64,000 nt of DNA from Rhodococcus sp. SMB37 (GTDB taxonomy: Bacteria; Actinomycetota; Actinomycetes; Mycobacteriales; Mycobacteriaceae): positions 124,001-188,000 of the forward strand of contig NZ_SLVY01000009.1 of NCBI RefSeq assembly GCF_004345605.1, written 5' to 3'. Positions 1-8,111 of this stretch are shown here, piece after piece (position 1 is the first letter of the stretch; each line of letters begins with the position of its first letter). A model generated the notes under the pieces. The model did not search any database, was not told the DNA's origin, and saw only the letters and a program-made list of their open reading frames with translations. The translations under genes were made by a program, and so were the position numbers.

Positions 1-24
1 AATCGGATGGCAGGAGGAGACAAC

Positions 25-3000
25 TCAGAAATCGACATCGACGCCGAGTTCTTCGAGCCGGGCGCGATACTGCTCGACGGAGCGCAGCTTGACGTCCTCG
101 TAGCCGCGCACCATGTCCGGAAGTTCCGCGATCCGCACGGCACGGTCGTACGAGCCAGCACACAGATCGGCGACGACCTGCTCGATCACGGCGGTGTAGT
201 GCGCGAGCAGTGCACGTTCGGTCCGCCGGACGTGGGCGTAACCGAACGGATCGAACCGGGTGCCGCGCAGGCGCTTCGCTTTGGCGAGCATCCGCAGGGT
301 CGAATGCGACTTCGGTCCGAATCCGACCTTCCTGCTGCGTCCGAGCGCCCGCAGCACAGGCGGATGCAGGCGGTAGGTGAGCTGGTATCCACCAGGCACC
401 TGAGCCTGCACGTCGTCGACGAAAGCGGGATCGACGAGCATCCGTGCGACCTCGTACTCGTCCTTGTAGGCCGTGAATTTGAAAAGGCCTCGGGCCACGG
501 CCTCACTGAGGTCGGTGCGGTCGGTAAGACGACGTTCGGCCACCCACACGGAGTGCACCCGCCCGATGTACCGCGCCGCGAGCGCCTCGTCCTGGAAATC
601 GATGAGAGCGGCAGCGCGGATCTTCACCAGTCGCTGCACTTCACCGTGAAAGGTGGTGCCGTCGAACAACCGGTCGGGCGCCACTGTCACGACGCGGTCG
701 CGGCGTGACGGTTCGGTCGCAGCGCGGAATGAATCAGGATCGGCGATCGCGGCGCGCCCCCACCGGAATGCAGCGATGTTGGTTGCCACCGCGACACCGT
801 TGATCTCGATCGCCTCCTCGACAGCGGCGGCCGGGATCTGCAGTCCGCCGAGTTGGTGCGCCGCTCCCACGATCAGGAAGTTCGCCGCGGCCGTCTCACC
901 GAACAGCGCCTGCGATGCGGCGAGCGCGTCGAACGAGGCCAACTCGCGAGTGGTCGCCTCGAGCCGCGCGAGCAGACCTTCCTCATCGGGATGATGGATC
1001 GACCGGTCGTACACCATGTCTCCGGTGGGCGTGCGGCTCGTCGACGCGACCGCGACGGTCGCGGCGGTGTCGGCGTAGGCAAGATTCTTCGGATCGGTGG
1101 CGGTGAGCAGATCCAGCGCAAGCAGGCAGGATGCCCCGCCGGTGCCGACGCGATTACCCGGTTCGAGGTCGCCCACGGCGAAACGCAGGTGGGAGACCAC
1201 CGGACCGGCCTTCTGGCTCATCCCGATCTGGTCGAGCGATTCGACCTCGAATCCGGCACGCAGCGCCGCAGTGGCGAGCACCTGGTTGACGGTGACGATG
1301 CCGGTGCCCCCGATCCCGGCGAGGAGGACGTTGCTGGTCCCGGCCGGAACGTCACCGGCGATGTCCGGTACGGCGGGCGGTGTCGGGTGGGCACGTCGCT
1401 CGAGCGTGCGCTCCGGTGCTGCCTCGACCGTCACGAAGGACGGGCAGTCCCCATCGAGGCACGAGTAGTCGGTATTGCACGACGTCTGGTCGATGCGCGT
1501 CTTGGATCCGAATTCGGTGTCCACCGGCTGGACCGACAGGCAGTTGCTCTTGACGCCGCAGTCTCCGCATCCCTCACAGACCGCCTCGTTGACGACCACG
1601 CGGGTGGTGCGGGTGGGCAGAGTGCCGCGCTTACGCTGACGACGCGCATCGGCCGCGCAGTGCTGGTCGTAGATGAGCACCGTGACGCCCGGAACCTCAC
1701 GCAATAGTTTCTGCGCTTCGTCGAGCCTGTCGCGGTGCCACACCACGGTGCCGCGCGCGAGGGACCGCTTACGATGCCGCGTGGGGTCGTCCGAACAGAT
1801 GATGATCTTACGAACGCCTTCGGTGGTCAGCTTGTGTGTCAGGTGGGGGATCTTCAAGGCACCCTCGGCGTCCTGCGCGCCCGTCATCGCAACGACGTCG
1901 TTGTAGAGCAGCTTGTAGGTGATGTTCACCCCGGCCGCGACACACGCCTGGACGGCAAGCTGACCGGAATGGAAGAAGGTTCCGTCGCCGACGTTCTGGA
2001 ACATGTGCCCGATGTCGGTGAAGGGCGCCTGCCCGATCCATTGAGCACCCTCCCCACCCATCTGGGTCAGGCCCGTCACCGCACTGTCGGTGCGACCGGA
2101 CAGGGTGACGAGAGTGTGGCAGCCGATTCCGCCGCCGCCGATCGAACCCTCGGGCAGGGCGGTGGAGCGGTTGTGGGGGCAGCCGCTGCAGAAGTACGGG
2201 GTGCGCGAGGTGGAGAGGACTTCGAGTGGCAGTTGCGGGAGGGGCCCCGGCCCGAGTTCGATGTACTTGCGCAACACCCGACGCAGCGGTCCGCGGATCC
2301 GCCCGGCGGTCAGCTCACCGTCGAAAGGCATGAGCGGACGCCCATCGACATCCTTCTTTCCGAGGATGCGCGGTGCGGATTCCGTGCCGTAGAGGATCTC
2401 GCGGATCTGGGTTTCGACGAAGGCCGTCTTGTCCTCGACGACGATCAGCTCGTCGAGTCCGCGCGCGAAATCACAGACGAGGTCCGGACCGAGGGGGTAG
2501 GGCATTCCTATACGCAGCAACCGGATTCCCGCGCGGTGCAGGTCCGCATCGGCGACCCCGAGGTCGAGCAATGCCTGCCGCATCGCGTCGAAGGTGGTTC
2601 CGGTGGCCGCCAAGCCGATCCGAGAGTGCGGTGGGTCGATCTCGATGACGTCGAGTGCGTTGGCCTTGCCGTAGGCCAGGACGGTCTTCCATCGCGGACC
2701 GTACAGGTCTGCCTCGGCGATCACGCTGTCGCCGGGTGCCGCCATGGGGCGCTGACGGTACGTGAACGGTCTTCCCTCCCACTCGATGTCGGGCACGGTG
2801 ATGGACAGATCCGACACCAACCCATCGATCGACCAGGCTCCGTCGGCGACATCGGCGACGATTTTGAGTGCGACCACACACCCCGACGCGCGCGACAAGG
2901 CGACACCGTGAAGTCCCATCGTGACGATCTCGGCGGCGTTGCGCGGGAACAGCACGGGGATTCCCAGTGCCGCGAGGGATCGTTCACTCACGGCGGGCAC

Positions 3001-3486
3001 GGTGGAGGATTTCGACGCCGGGTCGTCTCCGACCATCAGCAGCATTCCGCCGTTCGGGTCGACGCCGTACATGTTGGCGTGACGTAGCGCGTCCGTTGCG
3101 CGGTCGAGTCCGGGCCCCTTGCCGTACCAGACGCCGACCACTCCGTCGTGGGTGCGCGTACCGGCTCCGAGCTGCCCCTGACTTCCCCATACCGACGTCG
3201 CTGCGAGTTCCTCGTTCAATCCGGGGGTGAAAGTGATGTCGTGTTCGGCGAGCACCTTCGGCATGCCGTGCAGCATCTTGTCGAGGCCGCCGAGTGGGCT
3301 GCCTTGGTACCCGGAGACGAATGTGGCGACGCGGCGCCCGTCGCGGATGTCGCGCACGTGCTGTTCCACGAGTTGCCGTGCAATCGCCTGCACTCCGGTG
3401 AGCAGCACCGTGCCCGAGCCGGATCGGTATCGGTCGTCGAGATCGTAGGGATGTCGTTCACTTCCGCGGATCACGGTCTCCGTCAT
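25..3486 (-). CDS. indolepyruvate ferredoxin oxidoreductase family protein
   Basis: A 1,153-residue fused 2-oxoacid:ferredoxin oxidoreductase that would decarboxylate aryl-pyruvates such as indolepyruvate to acyl-CoA, using TPP and iron-sulfur centres in the cytoplasm. The N-terminal half has the TPP-dependent pyrimidine/core region. A cysteine-rich stretch near residues 635-690 (CEGCGDCG, then CNTDYSCLDGDC) fits iron-sulfur ligands. It is followed by a gamma-type domain starting LLAGIGGTGIVTVNQVL and a C-terminal extension (DUF6537-like) typical of the single-chain actinobacterial form. Full length for the family. Start is the ATG at 3486. It stands alone, divergent from a small secreted protein. 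The substrate is inferred from the family only. Confidence 0.9.
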   Translation of the reverse strand: MTETVIRGSERHPYDLDDRYRSGSGTVLLTGVQAIARQLVEQHVRDIRDGRRVATFVSGYQGSPLGGLDKMLHGMPKVLAEHDITFTPGLNEELAATSVWGSQGQLGAGTRTHDGVVGVWYGKGPGLDRATDALRHANMYGVDPNGGMLLMVGDDPASKSSTVPAVSERSLAALGIPVLFPRNAAEIVTMGLHGVALSRASGCVVALKIVADVADGAWSIDGLVSDLSITVPDIEWEGRPFTYRQRPMAAPGDSVIAEADLYGPRWKTVLAYGKANALDVIEIDPPHSRIGLAATGTTFDAMRQALLDLGVADADLHRAGIRLLRIGMPYPLGPDLVCDFARGLDELIVVEDKTAFVETQIREILYGTESAPRILGKKDVDGRPLMPFDGELTAGRIRGPLRRVLRKYIELGPGPLPQLPLEVLSTSRTPYFCSGCPHNRSTALPEGSIGGGGIGCHTLVTLSGRTDSAVTGLTQMGGEGAQWIGQAPFTDIGHMFQNVGDGTFFHSGQLAVQACVAAGVNITYKLLYNDVVAMTGAQDAEGALKIPHLTHKLTTEGVRKIIICSDDPTRHRKRSLARGTVVWHRDRLDEAQKLLREVPGVTVLIYDQHCAADARRQRKRGTLPTRTTRVVVNEAVCEGCGDCGVKSNCLSVQPVDTEFGSKTRIDQTSCNTDYSCLDGDCPSFVTVEAAPERTLERRAHPTPPAVPDIAGDVPAGTSNVLLAGIGGTGIVTVNQVLATAALRAGFEVESLDQIGMSQKAGPVVSHLRFAVGDLEPGNRVGTGGASCLLALDLLTATDPKNLAYADTAATVAVASTSRTPTGDMVYDRSIHHPDEEGLLARLEATTRELASFDALAASQALFGETAAANFLIVGAAHQLGGLQIPAAAVEEAIEINGVAVATNIAAFRWGRAAIADPDSFRAATEPSRRDRVVTVAPDRLFDGTTFHGEVQRLVKIRAAALIDFQDEALAARYIGRVHSVWVAERRLTDRTDLSEAVARGLFKFTAYKDEYEVARMLVDPAFVDDVQAQVPGGYQLTYRLHPPVLRALGRSRKVGFGPKSHSTLRMLAKAKRLRGTRFDPFGYAHVRRTERALLAHYTAVIEQVVADLCAGSYDRAVRIAELPDMVRGYEDVKLRSVEQYRARLEELGVDVDF

Positions 3487-3971
3487 CGCGCACCACCATT
3501 CCTTCGTGCGACACGCGTGCTCAATGTGCCGCTTCGATCAGATCATTTGGTGCAGCAATAGTGGGTTTAACTACCAGATCAAGTCAATAGATGAACATAC
3601 AACGGATCAAAATGTCCATATGTGATCCACGGCACATTACCAAGGTGCGCACCGTGATCAGCTACCACACTCTCGACCTCGCCGACGACGGGTCGGCCCA
3701 CACTCACGAAAATCACTTGCACACGCGCGTACAGTCAGTGATGTACGACACATTTTGCCGAAAGCCCTGGCAAAATTGTCGAGGGTGCGTTAATTCTCCC
3801 TACTTCTTGCGGCCGAGGGGGGTCTGCGCTCGCGTGGAGGCGGGAGGTCAGCGCATCCGGTCGCCAGATGGACGCATCGTCGCTCTGCCGACCCAGATCA
3901 CCGGGCACGCCGGGTACCGGCACGCCTGGGCAGAGCACTGAATACCGACCTGTCTCCGAAAGGAGGCCGTC
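3487..3971. other. intergenic region, 485 bp
   Basis: Divergent intergenic region between the oxidoreductase and the small secreted protein, with visibly more A+T than the flanking genes. It should hold both promoters. An open frame at 3591-3941 has no ribosome binding site and no family resemblance, and I do not consider it a gene. A short palindrome (GCCGG-GTA-CCGGC) lies near 3909-3921. I see nothing else I can name. Confidence 0.4.
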
Positions 3972-4301
3972 ATGCGTACGACTCTTTCGGCCGCGGCGTG
4001 TGCAGCCGCCGGCGCCCTGCTTCTGAGCCCTCTGGCGGCGGGGATTGCAACAGCACAGAATGCACCGAACACCGTGGGAATGTCCCAGGAACAGGCCACC
4101 AGGACGTTGACCGACGCAAATGTGCCCTGGCGCATCATCAGCCGCGCCGGCAGCACCCTTCAGGATTGCACGGTGACCGAGCAACGCGACCGCGGATACG
4201 CCACCGAGACCGACTACGAATGGGACTACGACAAACAGGAATGGAAGAAGGTGGAAACCGAGGTGTGGCGGGGTGTCGGGCTGATCATCTTGTGCAACTG
4301 A
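3972..4301 (+). CDS. small secreted PASTA-like protein
   Basis: A 109-residue protein with a clear Sec signal peptide (MRTT, then an Ala/Leu-rich core, cleavage near the AxA at residues 26-29). The mature part begins PNTVGMSQEQATRTLTDANV, the pattern of a single PASTA domain (peptidoglycan or beta-lactam binding in larger proteins), followed by charged, Trp-containing sequence and two cysteines that may form a disulfide. The ribosome binding site AAAGGAGG lies 7 bases before the ATG. Function unknown; cell-wall binding is inferred from the domain. Confidence 0.7.
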   Translation: MRTTLSAAACAAAGALLLSPLAAGIATAQNAPNTVGMSQEQATRTLTDANVPWRIISRAGSTLQDCTVTEQRDRGYATETDYEWDYDKQEWKKVETEVWRGVGLIILCN

Positions 4302-4343
4302 AGACGCGGTGCGAGGCCGAATCGCTCGGCCGCTGACGACACC

Positions 4344-5453
4344 TCACAGCTCGCGAAATCTCGGAATCAAATGCTCGGCAACGTACTTCGCCTCGTCGAT
4401 GAGCGGCCAGCCGGCCAGAATCAGGGACGTAAGCCCCGTCTTGTCCCGTAGTGTCCGCACGTGCCCGGTGATCTCGTCGGGCGTGCCCGCGTAGTACACC
4501 GCCGACGAGCCGGTCGCGAAGATGTCCAGCGGCGACCATGCCGTGATGCCGGCATAGAGTCCGTCACCGAGGTACAGATCGTCGGGCTCGGGCAGCTTTC
4601 CGGCGTTGATCGTGTCGACCCATCCCTGACGCTGCGCATCGCGCGCGGTGAAAGTCGTGAGATCCTGCTGCCCGTGGGTTCGGCGCCGAACCGCATCGTC
4701 AAGCACCTCGCGGATCCGGTCGATGCCGGCGTTTTCGAACAACGACCGGAACCGGTCGAGCGCCTCGGCCTGGGTCGGCCGCACGATGACACCCGACAAC
4801 GCACCGAAATCGGTGTATTCGCGCCCTTGGGCTGCCGCGGACTCACGGGCTGCAGTGAACTTGGCATCGACGAAGGTCGTCTCGCGCAACATGATCAGGT
4901 AGGCGTCGAGCACCTTGCCGGCGTTCTCCAGCCCGGCCGGTGAATCGCCGGTGCCCCACAGCGGTACCGTATGACCGCAGGATGGCGGGTCGATGCGCAG
5001 CGGCGTGTTCGGGAAGTTCGATTCCGTGCCCTCGGCGTAGATCCGATGGAAGTCGGCCCAGTACTGCTCGCCGAGTTCGTAGCGCCGATCGTGCTCGACG
5101 TTCATATCGTACTTGGTGAGGATGTTCTCGCGCCCGTTGACGGAGTTGATCATCAGTCGGCCACCGCTGAAGGCGTCGAAGGTGAGCGCCTTCTCGGCGA
5201 GCAACCGGGCCGGTGTCATATTGGCGTACACCGCGACGAGGAACTTCATTCGGCTGGTGTGCGCGGCAGCCCAGGTCGCGGAGATGAACGGATCGTTCGG
5301 CCAGGTCGCGACGAGCGCGCCGTCGAAACCACCCTCGTCGATTGTCTCGGCGAGCTCGATCTGCCGTGTCCCGTCGACGGGAAACAGCCCGTTGTGGCTC
5401 CACGGATAATCACCGTCGGCCTGGGTGAGATACCAGAAAGTCTTGATGCCCAT
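4344..5453 (-). CDS. LLM-class flavin-dependent monooxygenase (SsuD-like)
   Basis: A 369-residue luciferase-like (bacterial luciferase/SsuD family) TIM-barrel enzyme expected to use FMNH2 and O2. The sequence MGIKTFWYLTQADGDYPWSH, the internal ATWPNDPF and FSGGRLMINSVNG motifs and the C-terminal SLILAGWPLIDEAKYV match alkanesulfonate-monooxygenase relatives. I start it at the ATG at 5453 rather than the longer in-frame extension, because that ATG overlaps the thiM stop by one base (TGATG) and AAGGA lies upstream, so translation is probably coupled. Last gene of a sulfurtransferase-thiM operon, which suggests a sulfur-containing, perhaps thiazole-related, substrate (inference). Confidence 0.85.
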   Translation of the reverse strand: MGIKTFWYLTQADGDYPWSHNGLFPVDGTRQIELAETIDEGGFDGALVATWPNDPFISATWAAAHTSRMKFLVAVYANMTPARLLAEKALTFDAFSGGRLMINSVNGRENILTKYDMNVEHDRRYELGEQYWADFHRIYAEGTESNFPNTPLRIDPPSCGHTVPLWGTGDSPAGLENAGKVLDAYLIMLRETTFVDAKFTAARESAAAQGREYTDFGALSGVIVRPTQAEALDRFRSLFENAGIDRIREVLDDAVRRRTHGQQDLTTFTARDAQRQGWVDTINAGKLPEPDDLYLGDGLYAGITAWSPLDIFATGSSAVYYAGTPDEITGHVRTLRDKTGLTSLILAGWPLIDEAKYVAEHLIPRFREL

Positions 5454-6307
5454 CAGTTCTCGTCCTTCTTCGGCAGTTCGAATGCCTCGACACGGGCGTG
5501 GTGCCGCAGAGTGTCGGCGTCGACCGTGTACAGCGCGTCGAGGTAGGCCACAGCGAACGACCCCGGGCCGGTCGAGTTCTGCTCGGCGATCTCGGCCGCG
5601 ACGGCGACGTGCGTGTGTGCCGCGGCCAGACCGATCAGTGCGGTGGGCGCGACTGCAAGGTAGGCCGCGACGAGGCCACCGAGCGAGCACCCGGTGGAGG
5701 TCACGCGGGGCAGCATGGCGCTACCGCCCGCGATGCGGAGTCCGGTGACCGCACCGTCGCCACCACGACCCACGAGGTAGTCGACCGGTCCCGACGCGGA
5801 CACCGCATCGGAATACTCGAGCAGAGCGAGCGCCGCCGGGATCGCCGCCGCCGCTTCGTCGGCGCTGTCGACACCGCGCGTGTCGCCGCCCTGACCCGCG
5901 AGCGCGATGATCTCGGACGCGTTGCCGCGGATCGCGGTGGGACGATAGGCGAGCAGGTCCGCGGCGAGTCCGGTGCGCCACGGTAGCCCACCGACACCGA
6001 CGGGGTCGAGCACCCATGGTGTCCCCGCGTCGTGTGCGGCTTCTGCCGCGGCGGTGAAGGCAGCAGCGGTTCCGTCGTCGGGTGTCCCGAGGTTGACCAG
6101 CACTCCCCCTGCGATACGCGCGAAGCTGCCTGCTTCGTGCACATTGTCGATATGGGCGTTGCTGGCACCCGCCGCGAGCAGAACATTGGTCAGGAAGTTC
6201 GCGGACACGATGTTGGTCAGCGACTGCACGAGCGGGGTTCGTGCACGTAGCGTGCCGAGAGCATCTGCGAGGTCATCGATCGTCGGCGCGTTCGTCGTGG
6301 AGGTCAT
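5453..6307 (-). CDS. thiM: hydroxyethylthiazole kinase
   Basis: A 284-residue ribokinase-fold kinase that phosphorylates 4-methyl-5-(2-hydroxyethyl)thiazole for thiamine salvage. Family motifs are visible: PLVQSLTNIVSANFLTNVLL near the N terminus, HIDNVHEAG, WVLDPVGVG, IRGNASEIIAL and the phosphate/anion-hole segment RVTSTGCSLGG with the catalytic Cys. Start chosen at the ATG at 6307, which overlaps the stop of a 31-codon ORF by four bases (ATGA). The next gene starts inside its stop (TGATG). No THI-box/TPP riboswitch is visible just upstream. Regulation is more likely through the divergent GntR gene (inference). Confidence 0.92.
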   Translation of the reverse strand: MTSTTNAPTIDDLADALGTLRARTPLVQSLTNIVSANFLTNVLLAAGASNAHIDNVHEAGSFARIAGGVLVNLGTPDDGTAAAFTAAAEAAHDAGTPWVLDPVGVGGLPWRTGLAADLLAYRPTAIRGNASEIIALAGQGGDTRGVDSADEAAAAIPAALALLEYSDAVSASGPVDYLVGRGGDGAVTGLRIAGGSAMLPRVTSTGCSLGGLVAAYLAVAPTALIGLAAAHTHVAVAAEIAEQNSTGPGSFAVAYLDALYTVDADTLRHHARVEAFELPKKDEN

Positions 6308-6399
6308 GAGGTTCCTGTCACAGAGGTGTCGGGTCTGGCTGGACGTCGGAATCGGCACGCACGGCCGCGAGGACATCGCGGGGCGGGGTACGGCGTCAT
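6304..6399 (-). CDS. 31-residue ORF linking sulfurtransferase and thiM
   Basis: A 31-codon ORF (MTPYPAPRCPRG...VTGTS) that exactly bridges two operon genes. Its ATG overlaps the sulfurtransferase stop in ATGA, and its stop overlaps the thiM start in another ATGA. It has a strong Shine-Dalgarno, GGAGG, 7 bases before the ATG. The peptide is Arg/Pro-rich and matches no family I know. It could be a real micro-protein, or a ribosome relay that couples thiM translation to the upstream gene. Nothing in the protein itself proves expression. Confidence 0.45.
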   Translation of the reverse strand: MTPYPAPRCPRGRACRFRRPARPDTSVTGTS

Positions 6400-7286
6400 G
6401 GGTTTCCCTCCTCGTCCGAGATCATCGGCAGCGCCGGATCCGCAGTCCACTCGGCGAGGGATCCGTCGTACACCGCGACGTCGTCGTGACCGGTCCGCAC
6501 CAGAGCGAGCGCGACCAGGCACGCGGACACCCCGCCGCCGCAGTAGACGATGAGGGGGTGCTCAGCCTCGGACACCACGGCCTCGGCCAGGGCGGCCAGT
6601 TCCGTGTGAGGACGAAGAACTCCGGCACCGAGGAGGCTCTTTGCCGGCAGGTTCCGGCTGCCGGGAATACGGCCGCGCCTGGCGTAGCGCGTCGTTGCGA
6701 TGCCCGCGAAGTGCTCGGGATCGAGTGCGCAGAGCAGCGTTCCCGATTCCGAACCCGCACTGATCCCGAGGACGTCGTCGCGGTCGCGCCAGAGGCCGTG
6801 GTCGGCGACCTCCGCGGGCTCGATTGCCGCCGGCGGTGCGGACTCCTCCGAGGAGAGTGGAAAACCGAGTTCTGTCCAGCGTGCGAGCCCGCCGTCGAGG
6901 ACCCGCGCGCGAATGCCGATGTTGCGGAGCATCCACCACACCCGCGATGCCCAGGTCATCTCGCCCGCGTCGTACACCACGATGTCGGTGCCAGGCCCTA
7001 CACCGATGCGGGCAAGCTCAGCGGAGAGGTGTTCGGGTTCCGGTCGCGTGAAGTGCAGCGGACCGTCCGGCGCGCTGAACTCGCCGAGCAGATCGATGTG
7101 GACGGCGCCCGGTATGTGCGCTCGAGCCCAGGTGGAGTGCCCTGATTCGGGGCGGTAGTCGCCGTCGAACCGCGGTTTCGGAAACGACACGGTGGCATCG
7201 AGCACCACGGCAGCTGCGAGGTCGCGCGCAAGGTCCTCGGCGGCGACCACTACGTCGTCGCTGCGGGAATCGCAGCCCCGCGCCAT
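6396..7286 (-). CDS. thiosulfate/3-mercaptopyruvate sulfurtransferase (tandem rhodanese)
   Basis: A 296-residue protein with two rhodanese domains. The N-terminal one is inactive-type (VVYDAGEMTWASRVWWML, no Cys), and the C-terminal one carries the catalytic Cys loop in IVYCGGGVSACLVALAL. The family moves sulfane sulfur from thiosulfate or mercaptopyruvate to an acceptor. Start set at the ATG at 7286, with GAGGAGAAG 8 bases upstream; an in-frame extension would run into the divergent GntR gene. First gene of a four-frame overlapping operon with thiM and an LLM monooxygenase. That context suggests supply or handling of thiazole sulfur (inference). Confidence 0.88.
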   Translation of the reverse strand: MARGCDSRSDDVVVAAEDLARDLAAAVVLDATVSFPKPRFDGDYRPESGHSTWARAHIPGAVHIDLLGEFSAPDGPLHFTRPEPEHLSAELARIGVGPGTDIVVYDAGEMTWASRVWWMLRNIGIRARVLDGGLARWTELGFPLSSEESAPPAAIEPAEVADHGLWRDRDDVLGISAGSESGTLLCALDPEHFAGIATTRYARRGRIPGSRNLPAKSLLGAGVLRPHTELAALAEAVVSEAEHPLIVYCGGGVSACLVALALVRTGHDDVAVYDGSLAEWTADPALPMISDEEGNP

Positions 7287-7332
7287 CCTCGGCTTCTCCT
7301 CGATCACATCAGCGACGCTAAACGACGAATAA

Positions 7333-7340
7333 CGTATACG
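7333..7340. promoter_or_regulatory. candidate GntR operator palindrome
   Basis: The palindrome CGTATACG sits in the 118-bp region between the divergent sulfurtransferase operon and the GntR-family gene. FadR/FCD-type GntR proteins often bind short GTATAC-like palindromes, and these regulators commonly control the neighbouring divergent operon. Assignment is by position and resemblance only. Confidence 0.35.
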
Positions 7341-7404
7341 CAAGTATCCGATTGTTGACGGTGGCATAATCTCCGCATACACGGAACCTCTCGACAGGAG
7401 CGCA

Positions 7405-8094
7405 ATGACCGACCGGGGCACCACGGCCGACCTGACCGGCTCATTGCTCGGAGAACTTCCCACCGGACGCGATGATCAGACGTCGAAGCAGTACCTGAGG
7501 CTGCGCGCCGACATCCTCGCGGGCAAGTTCCCGAGCGGCGCCGCACTGCACGAGACCCAGCTCAGCGAGACCTACGGAGCTTCGCGCACCCCCATCCGGG
7601 AAGCCCTGAACTGGCTCGCCCACGACGGACTGCTCGAACGCGCCACGCGGGGATTCCGCGTCAGGTCGGGGACCCCGGAGGACGTCATCGAGATCTACGC
7701 CGCGCGCGTGGCCCTCGAATCCGAAGCCGCCGGAGCCGCCGCGATCCGCCACACCGAACTCGACCTGGCCCGACTCGAACAGCTCCATGGCTTCTGCTGC
7801 TCGGCCTCCGACGACACCGAGGTCCGGGCAGGAAACTTCCGATTCCACGAGGCGCTGTGGCAGGCTGCGCACAATGCCACCATCACCGCACTCCTCATCC
7901 GGCTGACCACGCAGCTACGGATCTACGATTCGGGCCCGCCATCGACCTATGGCGAACCCGACATACTCAACGACGAACACGACCTCATCCTGAAAGCGCT
8001 CCGCGCGCGCGACGAGTCGGCAGCCCGCAAGCACATGCGGATGCACCTCGAACGCAGCCGCGAACAGCGCATCAAGATGTTCGCGGGAGGTTGA
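7405..8094 (+). CDS. GntR-family transcriptional regulator, FCD type
   Basis: A 229-residue regulator. The N-terminal winged helix has the GntR signature (LRADILAGKFPSGAALHETQ, then YGASRTPIREALNWLAHDGL), and the all-helical C-terminal FCD domain has acidic and His residues that could hold a metal or small carboxylate ligand (FRFHEALWQAAHN; EHDLILKALRARD). The ATG at 7405 has AGGAGCG just upstream. It is divergent from the sulfurtransferase-thiM-LLM operon, which it probably controls (inference from position). Ligand unknown. Confidence 0.88.
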   Translation: MTDRGTTADLTGSLLGELPTGRDDQTSKQYLRLRADILAGKFPSGAALHETQLSETYGASRTPIREALNWLAHDGLLERATRGFRVRSGTPEDVIEIYAARVALESEAAGAAAIRHTELDLARLEQLHGFCCSASDDTEVRAGNFRFHEALWQAAHNATITALLIRLTTQLRIYDSGPPSTYGEPDILNDEHDLILKALRARDESAARKHMRMHLERSREQRIKMFAGG

Positions 8095-8111
8095 GGGTCG
8101 GCGCGAATGGT

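Noticed and set aside
3591-3941. 116-codon frame between the oxidoreductase and PASTA-like genes
   Set aside because: No ribosome site, His/Cys/Arg-rich random composition, AT-rich promoter region.
6308-7404. TPP riboswitch upstream of thiM or the sulfurtransferase
   Set aside because: The CTGAGA and conserved pyrophosphate-sensor sequences are not present in either leader.
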